From: JBEKYD01 sp049509915
Lineage (GTDB): Bacteria > Acidobacteriota > Terriglobia > Bryobacterales > Bryobacteraceae
Assembly: GCA_049509915.1 (NCBI GenBank)
Contig: JBEKZL010000161.1
Span: 1-18,295, forward strand
DNA: 18,295 bases
Reading direction: 5' to 3'
Part shown: piece by piece, positions 6,644-14,227 of the stretch
How the letters are laid out: every line of letters starts with the position of its first letter
Numbering within the stretch: the first letter of the stretch is position 1
Made by a program: the position numbers and the translations under genes
Notes under the pieces: generated by a model
Told to the model about the DNA's origin: nothing
Databases searched by the model: none
Seen by the model: the letters and a program-made list of their open reading frames with translations, nothing else

Positions 6644-9472
6644 TTGGAACCACATCGCCAAACGCTATTCGTGTGCTTATTCAGCCTGTGTGCGGCCGGC
6701 TCGGGCGGCGCGCAAACTATGGGCGCGATCACCGGTCGGGTGATTGACAATTCCGGCGCGGTCCTGCAGGGCGCCCAGATTCAGGTCCAACCCCTGGGGG
6801 TAAGTGTCGCGTCCGACGCCGAGGGTGACTTCGCGCTTTCCGGTTTGCCCGCGGGCAGCTACAAGATAACCGTCTCGTACGTCGGCTTCGAGTCATTTGA
6901 GAAGGACGTTGCGGTAACGGCCGGCGAGGTCCTGAAGCTGGACGTGAAGATGCAAGTCACTTCGGCCAAACAGGAGATCATCGTCACCGCGGAACGGCCG
7001 CGCGGTGAAGCGGAAATCATCAACCGAGAGCGCACGGCCGATAACATTCTGCAAGTGCTGCCAGCGGAGGTGATCACGTCTCTGCCCAACGCCAATGTGG
7101 CCGACGCGCTGGGCCGGTTGCCTTCGGTCACTCTCGAGAGGATCGAAGGCGAAGGCGTTTATATCCAGGTGCGCGGCACCGAACCGCGCCTGACCAACGT
7201 GACCATCGATGGAATCAGCGTCCCGTCGCCGGAACCGACCGTTCGCCAGATACGGCTGGACGTGCTTCCCGCCGATCTGGTGGAGTCGGTGGAAGTCAAT
7301 AAGACGCTGGCGCCGAACATGGACGGCGACGGCATCGGCGGCTCCGTCAATATGAAGACCAAGACCGCCGGGGAGTTCCCCACGGTCAATCTTTATGGCA
7401 TAGGCGGATGGGATCCGATCATGGGCGGCCGGTACAACGACCAGTTCGGCGGCACGGTGGGGCATCGGTTCTTGCGGAGCAAGAAACTCGGTATTCTTTT
7501 TGGCGGGTCCTACGACTTCAACGGCCGCGGCATCGACAATCTTCAGCCGGCCATCGACCCCGCCTCCACTTTCTCGAAGCCGATCTACGACGACAACACC
7601 ATCCGCGAGTATCGCTACTATCGCAACCGCTGGGGCTACGCCGGGTCGTCCGACTATAAAATCAGCGATTTTTCCAGCATCTACGTCAGAGGGCTGTATT
7701 CCAACCTGCAGGACTATGGCGATAAGTGGTATTACGAGCCGCAGGCCACCAGCGCGCCCAAGTTTTATACATCGAGCAAGCGTCCCGACGCTTCCATCTC
7801 GAGTTATACGCTGGGCGCCAGAAAGCAGTTCTCCTCTTCTTTGTTATCCTGGGAAGTTTCGGTTTCGCGTGCGTACGAGCTGGATTCGGCGGGCAATCCC
7901 AAGGCGGACTTTTCGTGGATCGGGTCGAGCCTGATCTGCGGATACAATCCGGTGGGGCAAGCCAACCCGAACATCCCTCACTTCGGCAACGGCTGCGACC
8001 TGGCCGGCTCGCCCCTCCAGGTGGCTTCCAACTGGGGTTTCAAAGACATCACCACTTCCACCGGCCAATCCGACCAACTGAACCTGACCGGATCGGCTTC
8101 GTACTCGACCAACTATCATGTCGGCTCGCACTACGGCATATTCGAGTTCGGCGGCAAAATTCGCAACGGTCACAAGTTTCAGAACGCCACCGAAACCGTC
8201 TACGACGGCTGGAAGGCGGCGAATTACCCGATGACCCAGTTCCTGGACAGTTTCAGCAGCAGTAACTATATGAGCGGTAACTATTTCGGCGGCCATTACG
8301 GGCCGGTTTCGAATTTCAACCAACTGCAGAGCTTCACGCTGGCGAACCTGTCGAGTTATGTGGACGGCTATAAGACGGCGTCGGACACTTACCCCAATAT
8401 ATTCGATACCATCGAGCGCATTTCGGCCGGCTACATCATGAATACGATGGATTTCGGCAAGTTGCACATTCTGGCCGGGGTGCGGTTCGAAGGAACGCAA
8501 ATGGACACGCTGGGCTACAATGTCACCTTGTATCCGGCGGGGAGCGGCAATTGCAAGACCAGCACGGGCTGCGGCGTACCGGTGCCGGTGACAAATAATC
8601 CTTCCTATGCGGATGCGTTGCCGAGCGTTTCGCTGCGGTACGCGCTGTCGGGCGAGTCAGCCCTGAAAGCAGTGTACGCCCGCGGAGTTTCGCGCCCGGA
8701 CATCTACCAGCTGGTGCCCTACGTGACCGAGGACGATTCCACCAATCCCGCCACGATTGCGGAGGGCAATCCCCACCTGAAACCGGCTCATGCCAACAAT
8801 TACGATCTGCTATACGAGCGGTACCTCAATCCGGCCGGCATTTTGCAAGCGGGCTTCTTTTTCAAACAGATTAACGACACGTTGATCAGTACGTCTTACA
8901 CCGCCTCCAGCGGGCCGTACCAGGGCGACCTGGTCTCCCAATGGATCAACGCCAGCAACGCGGAGCTTCACGGTTTCGAGATCTCCTACCAGCAGCGGCT
9001 CGCCATGCTGCCGGGGCGGTTGGGCGGCTTTGGAATGATGGCGAACTACAGTTGGACGGGGTCGGAGATCAAGAGCATTCCCGGACGATCGGACAGCCCC
9101 ACACTGCAACGCCAGGCGCCCAACAGTTGGAACATCAGCCCGACTTACGACCGCGGGCGTCTTTCGATTCGCGTCGGGCTCTCTTATAACGGAGCCAGCA
9201 TCTACCAGTACGAGTATCAGACCGCGTCGGACCCAACCGGCCTGGGTCCTAAAGGGCCGACCGGGGACGTTTATACAGCCGCGCACCTGCAGCTCGACAC
9301 GCAGGGGAGCTTCCGCATCGGGCACGGCCTTTCCGCGGTGGTGTACGGCTTGAACCTGACCGACGAACCCCTGGCCTATTACAATGGCAGCCCGATTTTC
9401 GTCAATCAGCGAGAGTGGTACAAACCGACTTATGCCGGCGGGTTGCGCTATAGTTTAAACCGTGAAAAGTAG
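6644..9472 (+). CDS. TonB-dependent outer-membrane receptor with N-terminal carboxypeptidase-regulatory-like domain
   Basis: The product is 942 residues. The TTG start is chosen because GGAG lies 7 nt upstream and the reading begins directly with a signal peptide (FVCLFSLCAAGSGGAQ). Residues about 26-105 form a CarboxypepD-regulatory-like beta domain (ITGRVIDNSGAVLQGA ... GLPAGSYKITVSYVGF). A TonB-box-like EIIVTA follows at 111-116. The plug begins near 140 with ANVADALGRLPSVTLER and a VRGTEPRLTNVTIDG segment. The rest is an aromatic-rich barrel ending in a C-terminal strand (YAGGLRYSLNREK). Layout and plug resemble the Caulobacter/Xanthomonas-type receptor family. It should import a substrate across the outer membrane using TonB-ExbBD energy. 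Its stop overlaps the start of a secreted histidine phosphatase by 11 bp, so an organic phosphate such as phytate is a plausible ligand, but that is context only. Confidence 0.9.
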   Translation: MEPHRQTLFVCLFSLCAAGSGGAQTMGAITGRVIDNSGAVLQGAQIQVQPLGVSVASDAEGDFALSGLPAGSYKITVSYVGFESFEKDVAVTAGEVLKLDVKMQVTSAKQEIIVTAERPRGEAEIINRERTADNILQVLPAEVITSLPNANVADALGRLPSVTLERIEGEGVYIQVRGTEPRLTNVTIDGISVPSPEPTVRQIRLDVLPADLVESVEVNKTLAPNMDGDGIGGSVNMKTKTAGEFPTVNLYGIGGWDPIMGGRYNDQFGGTVGHRFLRSKKLGILFGGSYDFNGRGIDNLQPAIDPASTFSKPIYDDNTIREYRYYRNRWGYAGSSDYKISDFSSIYVRGLYSNLQDYGDKWYYEPQATSAPKFYTSSKRPDASISSYTLGARKQFSSSLLSWEVSVSRAYELDSAGNPKADFSWIGSSLICGYNPVGQANPNIPHFGNGCDLAGSPLQVASNWGFKDITTSTGQSDQLNLTGSASYSTNYHVGSHYGIFEFGGKIRNGHKFQNATETVYDGWKAANYPMTQFLDSFSSSNYMSGNYFGGHYGPVSNFNQLQSFTLANLSSYVDGYKTASDTYPNIFDTIERISAGYIMNTMDFGKLHILAGVRFEGTQMDTLGYNVTLYPAGSGNCKTSTGCGVPVPVTNNPSYADALPSVSLRYALSGESALKAVYARGVSRPDIYQLVPYVTEDDSTNPATIAEGNPHLKPAHANNYDLLYERYLNPAGILQAGFFFKQINDTLISTSYTASSGPYQGDLVSQWINASNAELHGFEISYQQRLAMLPGRLGGFGMMANYSWTGSEIKSIPGRSDSPTLQRQAPNSWNISPTYDRGRLSIRVGLSYNGASIYQYEYQTASDPTGLGPKGPTGDVYTAAHLQLDTQGSFRIGHGLSAVVYGLNLTDEPLAYYNGSPIFVNQREWYKPTYAGGLRYSLNREK

Positions 9473-10727
9473 CCATCTGCTAGGGCTCGCCGCGGCAGTG
9501 CTGGGAACGCTGGCTGGGGCCGCGCAACCGGAGCTCCAATACGTGGTGATCGTCAGCCGCCATGGCGTACGCGCGCCCACCTGGGACCGGACGCGCCTCA
9601 ACCAGTACTCCGCTCAGCCCTGGCCCGAGTGGGGTGTGGCCCCCGGCGAACTTACGCCACACGGCCGTGCGCTGATCGAGCTGCTGGGCGCCTATTATCG
9701 CAGTTGGCTTGCGGGGGAACATCTGCTCGATCGCGAGGGATGCGGGGACCGAAGCCGAATCTACATCTACCCGGACAAGGACCAGCGTACGGTGGAGACC
9801 GGCCGCGCGTTCGCCGAATCTCTTCTGCCCGGGTGCGGACTGGAAACCCGCGCGGAACCGGATGGCGGCGCCGATCCGCTGTTTTCCGGAGCCGGGACTC
9901 CCGACCCGGCTCTCGCGGCGGAAGCGGTGCGCGCCCGGCTGGGGGCCGATTCGGGACGGCTGCTGGCGGACCACAAAGAGGCGCTCGACGCTCTTCGGCA
10001 GCTTCTCACCGGAGGCAAGCCGGTGCCGAAGGCGCTCGACCCGGCGGAAGCAATTGGCGTAGCGGCGACGCGCAAGTCGTTCGAACTTGAGGGGCCGTTC
10101 GCCGTCGCTTCCACCCTAAGCGAAGACCTGCTGCTCGAATATGCAGAGGGAATGGAGGGCGCGGAACTCGGCTGGGGGCGCCTGACCCGGGAGAATCTCT
10201 TTCGGGTGCTCGGGTTGCATCGCGTGTATGCCGACCTCATGCGCCGCACCCCGTATCTGGCACGCGCGCGCGGGTCGAACCTGTTGGCGCATATCTTGCG
10301 CTCGATGGAGCAGGCTGTATCCGGCGGCCGGGTGGCGGGAGCCGTCGGTCCGGCCGGCGATGCCGTTCTAATGTTGTGCGGCCACGATACCAATCTGTCG
10401 AATCTCGCTGGGATGCTCGGCCTTTCCTGGAGCTTGCCCGGGTACCAACCGGACGAGACCCCTCCTGGCGGCGCGCTGATATTTGCGCTATGGCGCGACC
10501 CCGGAGATAAGCAGTACTTCGTGAGAGCCCGGTTCGTGGCTCAGACCCTCGATCAAATGCGGCATGCCGAGCAGTTGACGGTGGCAGCGCCTCCCGCCAG
10601 CCAGGAGTTGCCGGTTCCGGGCTGTGAATCAACGCCGCCAAAGACCGCGTGTCCCTGGGAACGGTTCCAGATCGCTATCCGGAAGGCGATCGCACCGGAA
10701 TTCACGACGCTCAGTGCCCCGAATTGA
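9462..10727 (+). CDS. Secreted histidine acid phosphatase, phytase / glucose-1-phosphatase-like
   Basis: The 421-residue protein starts at GTG inside the end of the receptor gene (11-bp overlap), pointing to translational coupling. A short signal peptide (MKSSHLLGLAAAVLGTLAGA) sends it to the periplasm or outside. The catalytic RHGVRAP motif holds His34, the residue phosphorylated in histidine phosphatase clade 2, with Arg33 and Arg37. A C-terminal CGHDTN motif supplies His308 and the proton donor Asp309. These match AppA phytase, Agp glucose-1-phosphatase and fungal phytases in order and spacing, and the length is typical. It probably removes phosphate from phytate or sugar phosphates, with the receptor importing phosphate-bearing ligand or product. 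Which substrate it prefers cannot be read from sequence. No terminator with a T run is evident after the stop; TGCAAA/TTTGCA (10777-10796) is a weak dyad. Confidence 0.9.
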   Translation: MKSSHLLGLAAAVLGTLAGAAQPELQYVVIVSRHGVRAPTWDRTRLNQYSAQPWPEWGVAPGELTPHGRALIELLGAYYRSWLAGEHLLDREGCGDRSRIYIYPDKDQRTVETGRAFAESLLPGCGLETRAEPDGGADPLFSGAGTPDPALAAEAVRARLGADSGRLLADHKEALDALRQLLTGGKPVPKALDPAEAIGVAATRKSFELEGPFAVASTLSEDLLLEYAEGMEGAELGWGRLTRENLFRVLGLHRVYADLMRRTPYLARARGSNLLAHILRSMEQAVSGGRVAGAVGPAGDAVLMLCGHDTNLSNLAGMLGLSWSLPGYQPDETPPGGALIFALWRDPGDKQYFVRARFVAQTLDQMRHAEQLTVAAPPASQELPVPGCESTPPKTACPWERFQIAIRKAIAPEFTTLSAPN

Positions 10728-10876
10728 GGGACGGGCGGCCTGATGCGACGAATCAAGTAAACTCACGCGCTGCGCCTGCAAAACCGTGTATTTGCAAATG
10801 CTGTTTCCGTCCGAACCATTTCAGCGTAAAATCAGCTCAATGGCGGCCCGCGCGGAAAATACGGCCGGCCAGCCTA

Positions 10877-10904
10877 TTGACACCGCCGACGTGGCGGGTA
10901 AAAT
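10877..10904 (+). promoter_or_regulatory. Sigma70-like promoter with dyad operator in the spacer, ahead of the MerR gene
   Basis: A perfect -35 box TTGACA (10877-10882) and a -10 box TAAAAT (10899-10904, 5 of 6) are separated by 16 bp. The spacer carries the perfect inverted repeat CCGCC-N5-GGCGG (10883-10897). MerR family proteins typically bind dyads between the -35 and -10 boxes, so this is a good candidate for autoregulation. A start near 10911 would leave a leader of about 38 nt. The 16-bp spacer is shorter than the 19-20 bp of classic MerR-activated promoters, so repression or a different mode is possible. Confidence 0.65.
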
Positions 10905-10948
10905 GCAGACTGGCACTGAAATTTCTATGGGAACGGAAGTGGCGCAGA

Positions 10949-11455
10949 ATGTTTAGAGGTAAAAAGATCCGTCCGGAGGCCTCCGGGGACGCTGAAGGTT
11001 ACAACAGCAGCGATGTGGCGCGGATTTGTGGGGTCAGCCTCCGTCAGCTGCAGTGGTGGGACGAGCGCAACGTGGTTTCGCCCCGCCAGGACGGGCACAA
11101 ACGCATCTATTCCACCCAGGAAGTGGTGGAGATTTCGGTGATTGCCGAACTGCGAAGGAAGGGCTTCTCGCTGCAGAAGATCCGGCGTGTGTTGCGATTT
11201 CTGCAGAAAGACATGGGCAAGCGCCTGGCGGACGCAATCGCGGCCAATTCGGAGATTCATCTCTTGACGGACGGTAAATCGATCTATCTGGAGGAGACGC
11301 CCAACCGGATCATCAATCTGCTGAAGAACGCTCGCCAGCCGATGTTTCTAGTGTGCGTAACCGACCAGGTGCATCGCCTGGACGAAGTGGCCGAGCGGAA
11401 ACCGGCCCGGTCCGAGTCCGGCACCGCGTCGCGCAGAACCCGAGCCGCCGTATAG
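10949..11455 (+). CDS. MerR family transcriptional regulator
   Basis: The 168-residue protein opens with a MerR-type winged helix-turn-helix at about residues 16-85: YNSSDVARICGVSLRQLQWWDE forms the first helices, KRIYSTQEVVEI the wing, and LRRKGFSLQKIRRVLRFLQ the helices leading into the dimer region. The ATG at 10949 has GGAAG about 10 nt upstream. The reading frame extends further 5' into the phosphatase gene, but no better start is seen there, and the promoter at 10877-10904 would exclude it. The C-terminal part lacks the cysteine clusters of metal-sensing MerR proteins; it has a compact LLTDGKSIYLEE ... MFLVCVTDQ stretch that may be a small effector or dimerisation domain, followed by a basic tail. 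The signal sensed is unknown. Candidate targets are its own gene and its neighbours. Confidence 0.85.
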   Translation: MFRGKKIRPEASGDAEGYNSSDVARICGVSLRQLQWWDERNVVSPRQDGHKRIYSTQEVVEISVIAELRRKGFSLQKIRRVLRFLQKDMGKRLADAIAANSEIHLLTDGKSIYLEETPNRIINLLKNARQPMFLVCVTDQVHRLDEVAERKPARSESGTASRRTRAAV

Positions 11456-11475
11456 CGGCGAGGCGATGGGCATTG

Positions 11476-11691
11476 TCAGCTCCGCAAGCCGGTGCTGCGA
11501 TAGAGGGATAGGGTGATCAGGCCGAACAGGCACAGCGCCACGGCGATATAAGAGTAGGGGCTGTACTCGTTCAGCGTGCCAGTGAGCTTGTGGACCCCGG
11601 AGAATAAGTCATCCCGGAGTTTTGGCGAAATCGCCAGGAAACTGCCGCCCAAGCCGAGGATTCCGAAAGCTCGAATCATAACCGATTCCAT
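11476..11691 (-). CDS. Small two-helix membrane protein
   Basis: The 71-residue product has a hydrophobic N-terminal segment (IRAFGILGLGGSFLAI, about residues 6-21) and a second strong transmembrane stretch (YIAVALCLFGLITLSLY, about 48-64), joined by a polar linker with LRDDLFSGVHKL. It ends in a short basic tail. I do not recognise the family. The gene is convergent with the MerR gene (20 bp apart) and divergent from the S41 protease gene. The start may be ATG 11691 or ATG 11679; both have weak purine-rich stretches upstream. Coding status rests on the clean two-helix pattern and on the non-overlapping position in an otherwise empty slot. Function unknown. Confidence 0.6.
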   Translation of the reverse strand: MESVMIRAFGILGLGGSFLAISPKLRDDLFSGVHKLTGTLNEYSPYSYIAVALCLFGLITLSLYRSTGLRS

Positions 11692-11704
11692 TTTGACTCA
11701 TTGT

Positions 11705-11726
11705 CTAGCATAACGAAAGATGCTAG
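11705..11726. promoter_or_regulatory. Inverted repeat in the divergent gap between the small membrane protein and the S41 protease
   Basis: CTAGCAT (11705-11711) and ATGCTAG (11720-11726) form a perfect 7-bp dyad with an 8-nt centre. It lies 14 bp from the start of the minus-strand membrane protein and about 115 bp before the protease start. A second, weaker dyad, GTTTG-N6-CAAAC, is at 11765-11780. Either could be a regulator-binding site; no known consensus is matched. Confidence 0.35.
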
Positions 11727-11787
11727 GGTACCTTATCGGTACTAAGGGTCCTGTTATCCCAAGGGTTTGCGCGTCCAAACACTACGC

Positions 11788-11841
11788 TATGATAGAGGGG
11801 AAGGAAGGGAGACGCCGGCCGGCACACCGGCCCTGGTATCC
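11788..11841 (+). promoter_or_regulatory. Probable -10 box and structured leader of the S41 protease gene
   Basis: A TATGAT -10 box (11788-11793) has only a poor -35 (TTGCGC at 11767). Downstream, a long purine tract rich in GGA (11797-11810) is the only Shine-Dalgarno-like sequence, yet it lies about 30 nt before the ATG at 11842. Between them a perfect 6-bp hairpin GGCCGG-CACA-CCGGCC (11817-11832) could fold and bring the tract close to the start codon. Confidence 0.4.
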
Positions 11842-13428
11842 ATGAAAACCCGCAGTAGCTTTTTCCTCACTCTGGCGGCGGCATTGCTCGCCGTGTTCGC
11901 ACTGTTTTGCGCGCCTGTTTTTCACGCGCGCGCGGCAACCTCCGGAGACGATCTGGACAAATCGATGCACGAGGTGGCATCGGCGTACGCCTTGCTGGAA
12001 AGGAACTTCGCCGATCCGGTTTCCTCAGAGCGGGCCTTCTATCAAGGCGCCATCCCTGGCATGCTGCACACCCTCGATCCGCACTCCAACTTCGTGGATC
12101 CGACCGAATACCGCGAGATGCAGCAGCGGCAGAGGGCGCAATATTTCGGGGTGGGGATGCAGATCGGCATGGACGGCCCCAAGGTGATTGTCGACCGGCC
12201 CTTCGTGGGATCGCCGGCGTACCGGGCGGACCTGCGCCGCGGCGACACGATTGTGGGTGTCGACGGCAAGGATGCCACTACCCTGCAATCGCCGGAGGTG
12301 GCGGACCTGCTGCGCGGACCCCGTGGCACCAAGGTGAGCGTTTCGGTGCGCCGTGTCGGCGTGGACCAGCCCATCACGGTGGAAGTGATCCGTGGAGAAA
12401 TTGAAACCAGCCTGGTGGATGCGTTCTGGGTGAAGCCCGGAATTGCCTTCCTGCGGATCGACAGCTTTGAAGCTCAGAATGTCGCCGAAGACGTTGAAAA
12501 GGACATGGCGAAATTGGGCGAGGAGAACGTCAAGGGCCTGATCCTCGATTTGCGTGGTAACCCGGGCGGACTGGTGAGCGAAGCCGTGCGCGTGGCCGGA
12601 CGTTTCCTGCGCGAGGGCCAACTGGTGGTTTCGCACCATGGCCGCGCGGAAACCGAGCAGGTATTCCGGGCGCGGTCCGTGGCCGCGGCACAGAAGTATC
12701 CCATGGTGGTATTGGTGGACAGCCGTTCGGCTTCAGCCGCTGAGATCGTTTCCGGGGCGCTGCAGGATCACGACCGAGCCTGGGTTCTGGGGGAAACCAC
12801 CTTCGGCAAGGGCCTTGTGCAGGCCCAGTTTCCGCTCAATGAGGGGGCCGCGCTGCTGCTCACCATCGCCCACTACTACACTCCCAGCGGGCGCCTGATC
12901 CAGCGCGACTACTCGCACGAGTCGTTCTTCGATTACTACTACGCCAAACACGGCGACACCAACAACACCCAGGATCTGAAGTCGACCGACAGCGGGCGCA
13001 AGGTCTACGGGGGCGGCGGCATTACCCCGGACGAGAAGTACCCCAGCACAGTCTACAACGTGTTTCAGCGCCGCCTGGCGCCCTATTCCTACTTGTTTTT
13101 CCGGTTCGGCAATGTTTACTTCAATGGCGCCAAGCCAGCCTTGACGGACGGCTGGCAACCGGACGACGCGGTCATCGAGCGTTTCCGCGATTTTCTCAAG
13201 ACTCAAAAGGTCACCTTCACCGACGCCGAATTCGACGCCAATAAAGAATGGGTGCGCGGGGAGATTCGCTGGGAGTTCTATTTCCGCGCCTTCGACAAAC
13301 CGGCCGGGGATCGCGCCCGCTGGCTGGACGATGCGGAAATCAAGAAGGCCATCGAGAGCATGCCGCGGGCACAGTCGCTGCTGGAACAAGTCGAGCGGGT
13401 ACTGGCCATGCGCGCCGCCAAGGGGTAA
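11842..13428 (+). CDS. Exported S41 family C-terminal processing protease with PDZ domain
   Basis: ATG 11842 is preferred over an upstream TTG (11767) because it opens directly into a signal peptide (MKTRSSFFLTLAAALLAVFA ... FHARA), giving 528 residues. A helical segment precedes the PDZ domain at about 100-185 (YFGVGMQIG ... VGSPAYRADLRRGDTIVGVDG). The peptidase core follows: LDLRGNPGG near 234-242, then SASAAEIVSGALQD and FGKGLVQ. Ser298 and Lys323 are 25 residues apart, the same spacing as the Ser-Lys dyad of E. coli Prc. The C-terminal ~170 residues carry a GGGITPDE motif and a charged helical tail. It should trim or degrade envelope proteins at their C termini in the periplasm. The particular substrates are not readable from context. 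A coiled-coil gene starts 12 bp after its stop, probably on the same transcript. Confidence 0.92.
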   Translation: MKTRSSFFLTLAAALLAVFALFCAPVFHARAATSGDDLDKSMHEVASAYALLERNFADPVSSERAFYQGAIPGMLHTLDPHSNFVDPTEYREMQQRQRAQYFGVGMQIGMDGPKVIVDRPFVGSPAYRADLRRGDTIVGVDGKDATTLQSPEVADLLRGPRGTKVSVSVRRVGVDQPITVEVIRGEIETSLVDAFWVKPGIAFLRIDSFEAQNVAEDVEKDMAKLGEENVKGLILDLRGNPGGLVSEAVRVAGRFLREGQLVVSHHGRAETEQVFRARSVAAAQKYPMVVLVDSRSASAAEIVSGALQDHDRAWVLGETTFGKGLVQAQFPLNEGAALLLTIAHYYTPSGRLIQRDYSHESFFDYYYAKHGDTNNTQDLKSTDSGRKVYGGGGITPDEKYPSTVYNVFQRRLAPYSYLFFRFGNVYFNGAKPALTDGWQPDDAVIERFRDFLKTQKVTFTDAEFDANKEWVRGEIRWEFYFRAFDKPAGDRARWLDDAEIKKAIESMPRAQSLLEQVERVLAMRAAKG

Positions 13429-13440
13429 GCTTGGAATCGT

Positions 13441-13785
13441 ATGTCCGAGCCCGCAACCAAGGACGATATTCTCCGGCTGGAGAAGGCGACAGGAGACGAT
13501 ATTCTCCGCCTGGATGACGCCGTTCTCCGCCTGGAGAACTCTATCAAGGACATGTTGTTGCAGGACAATCTGGACCGTCTGGACTCCCGCCGGGACAGTT
13601 TTCTGGCGCGCTTCGACAACCAATCCGACCGGTTGGACCGGCAGGCGGGATTGCTGCAAACAGGCCGGGTTTGGACGGTCAGAACCGACGCCCGTATCGA
13701 CAAGGTGGAATCCGCCCTGGAAGAGAAGGACAGGCAAATCGATGCCATCTCCGAGCGCGTGCGGCGGCTCGAAGAACGCGGCTGA
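13441..13785 (+). CDS. Small coiled-coil protein of unknown function
   Basis: The 114-residue protein is highly charged, has no membrane segment or signal peptide, and is predicted by eye to be one long coiled coil. The N-terminal part repeats a LRLE-type unit: ILRLE (10-14), ILRLD (21-25) and VLRLE (28-32), spaced 11 and then 7 residues, matching hendecad and heptad periods. The repetition is also present in the DNA (near-identical 14-mers at 13469, 13502 and 13523). The middle has spaced LDRLDSRRDSF and FDNQSDRLDRQ turns, and the C terminus a second helix (IDKVESALEEKDRQIDAI). It starts 12 bp after the protease stop with a weak GGA ribosome site and ends 4 bp before the convergent argR. It may be a partner or adaptor of the protease, but nothing proves this. 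I do not recognise the family. Confidence 0.65.
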   Translation: MSEPATKDDILRLEKATGDDILRLDDAVLRLENSIKDMLLQDNLDRLDSRRDSFLARFDNQSDRLDRQAGLLQTGRVWTVRTDARIDKVESALEEKDRQIDAISERVRRLEERG

Positions 13786-13789
13786 TTCT

Positions 13790-14227
13790 CTATCCCCGCT
13801 CCAGCAGCCCCAATAACTTTTCCTGCACCGCCTCGGCCGTCGGGTTGTCCGGCGCAATCACCAGAATGGTGTCGTCCCCGGCGATGGTGCCGACTACTTC
13901 CGGCCATTTCTCGCTGTCCAGCGCCACCGCCACCGAGTTGGCATGGCCGGGGGAAGTCTTCAGTATCACCAGGTTCTGGGCGCGTAGCACGTCCTGCAGA
14001 AACTCGCCGGCCAACAGCGAAAACTGCGGGCCCGATTCCTCCGGCGCCATCTCCTGGTAGCCTTCGCGGGTCTTCACCAGCCGCAAATCTCGGATATCGC
14101 GCGACAGCGTCACTTGAGTCGCGGCGATACCCTGGTTCTTCAATTCCTGCGCCAGTTCTTCCTGCGTGCCAATGTGCTTGGAGCGAATCAGCTTCAGAAT
14201 CTGGCCCTGCCGATACGTCTTTGTCAT
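13790..14227 (-). CDS. argR: Arginine repressor ArgR
   Basis: The 145-residue product fits the ArgR/AhrC family. The N-terminal winged helix (residues 1-60) carries the recognition helix QVTLSRDIRDL (38-48) with the conserved Ser-Arg pair. The C-terminal oligomerisation and arginine-binding domain carries GHANSVAVALD (94-104) and GTIAGDDTI (113-121) with the Asp pair that contacts arginine. With arginine bound, the hexamer represses biosynthetic genes. The start ATG overlaps the argH stop as ATGA, so the gene is the last of the operon and is translationally coupled. The frame runs on upstream through argH without a stop, but that part is an antisense-like shadow. An ARG box at the operon promoter implies that ArgR represses its own synthesis. 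The stop nearly abuts the convergent coiled-coil gene. Confidence 0.95.
   Translation of the reverse strand: MTKTYRQGQILKLIRSKHIGTQEELAQELKNQGIAATQVTLSRDIRDLRLVKTREGYQEMAPEESGPQFSLLAGEFLQDVLRAQNLVILKTSPGHANSVAVALDSEKWPEVVGTIAGDDTILVIAPDNPTAEAVQEKLLGLLERG

Noticed and set aside
10777..10796. TGCAAA/TTTGCA dyad as terminator of the phosphatase unit
   Set aside because: The stem is AT-rich and just 6 bp with no following T run; at best a weak protein-binding site.
10649..10948. N-terminal extension of the MerR protein
   Set aside because: It would overlap the end of the phosphatase gene and span the promoter at 10877-10904; the winged helix starts properly after ATG 10949.
10840..10956. 38-codon frame ending across the MerR start
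   Set aside because: Its ribosome site is weak and the likely promoter lies inside it, so it would not be transcribed from there.
12733..13857. 374-residue frame opposite the S41 protease and coiled-coil genes
   Set aside because: Antisense shadow; the plus-strand proteins carry clear motifs (Ser-Lys dyad, coiled coil), this one none.
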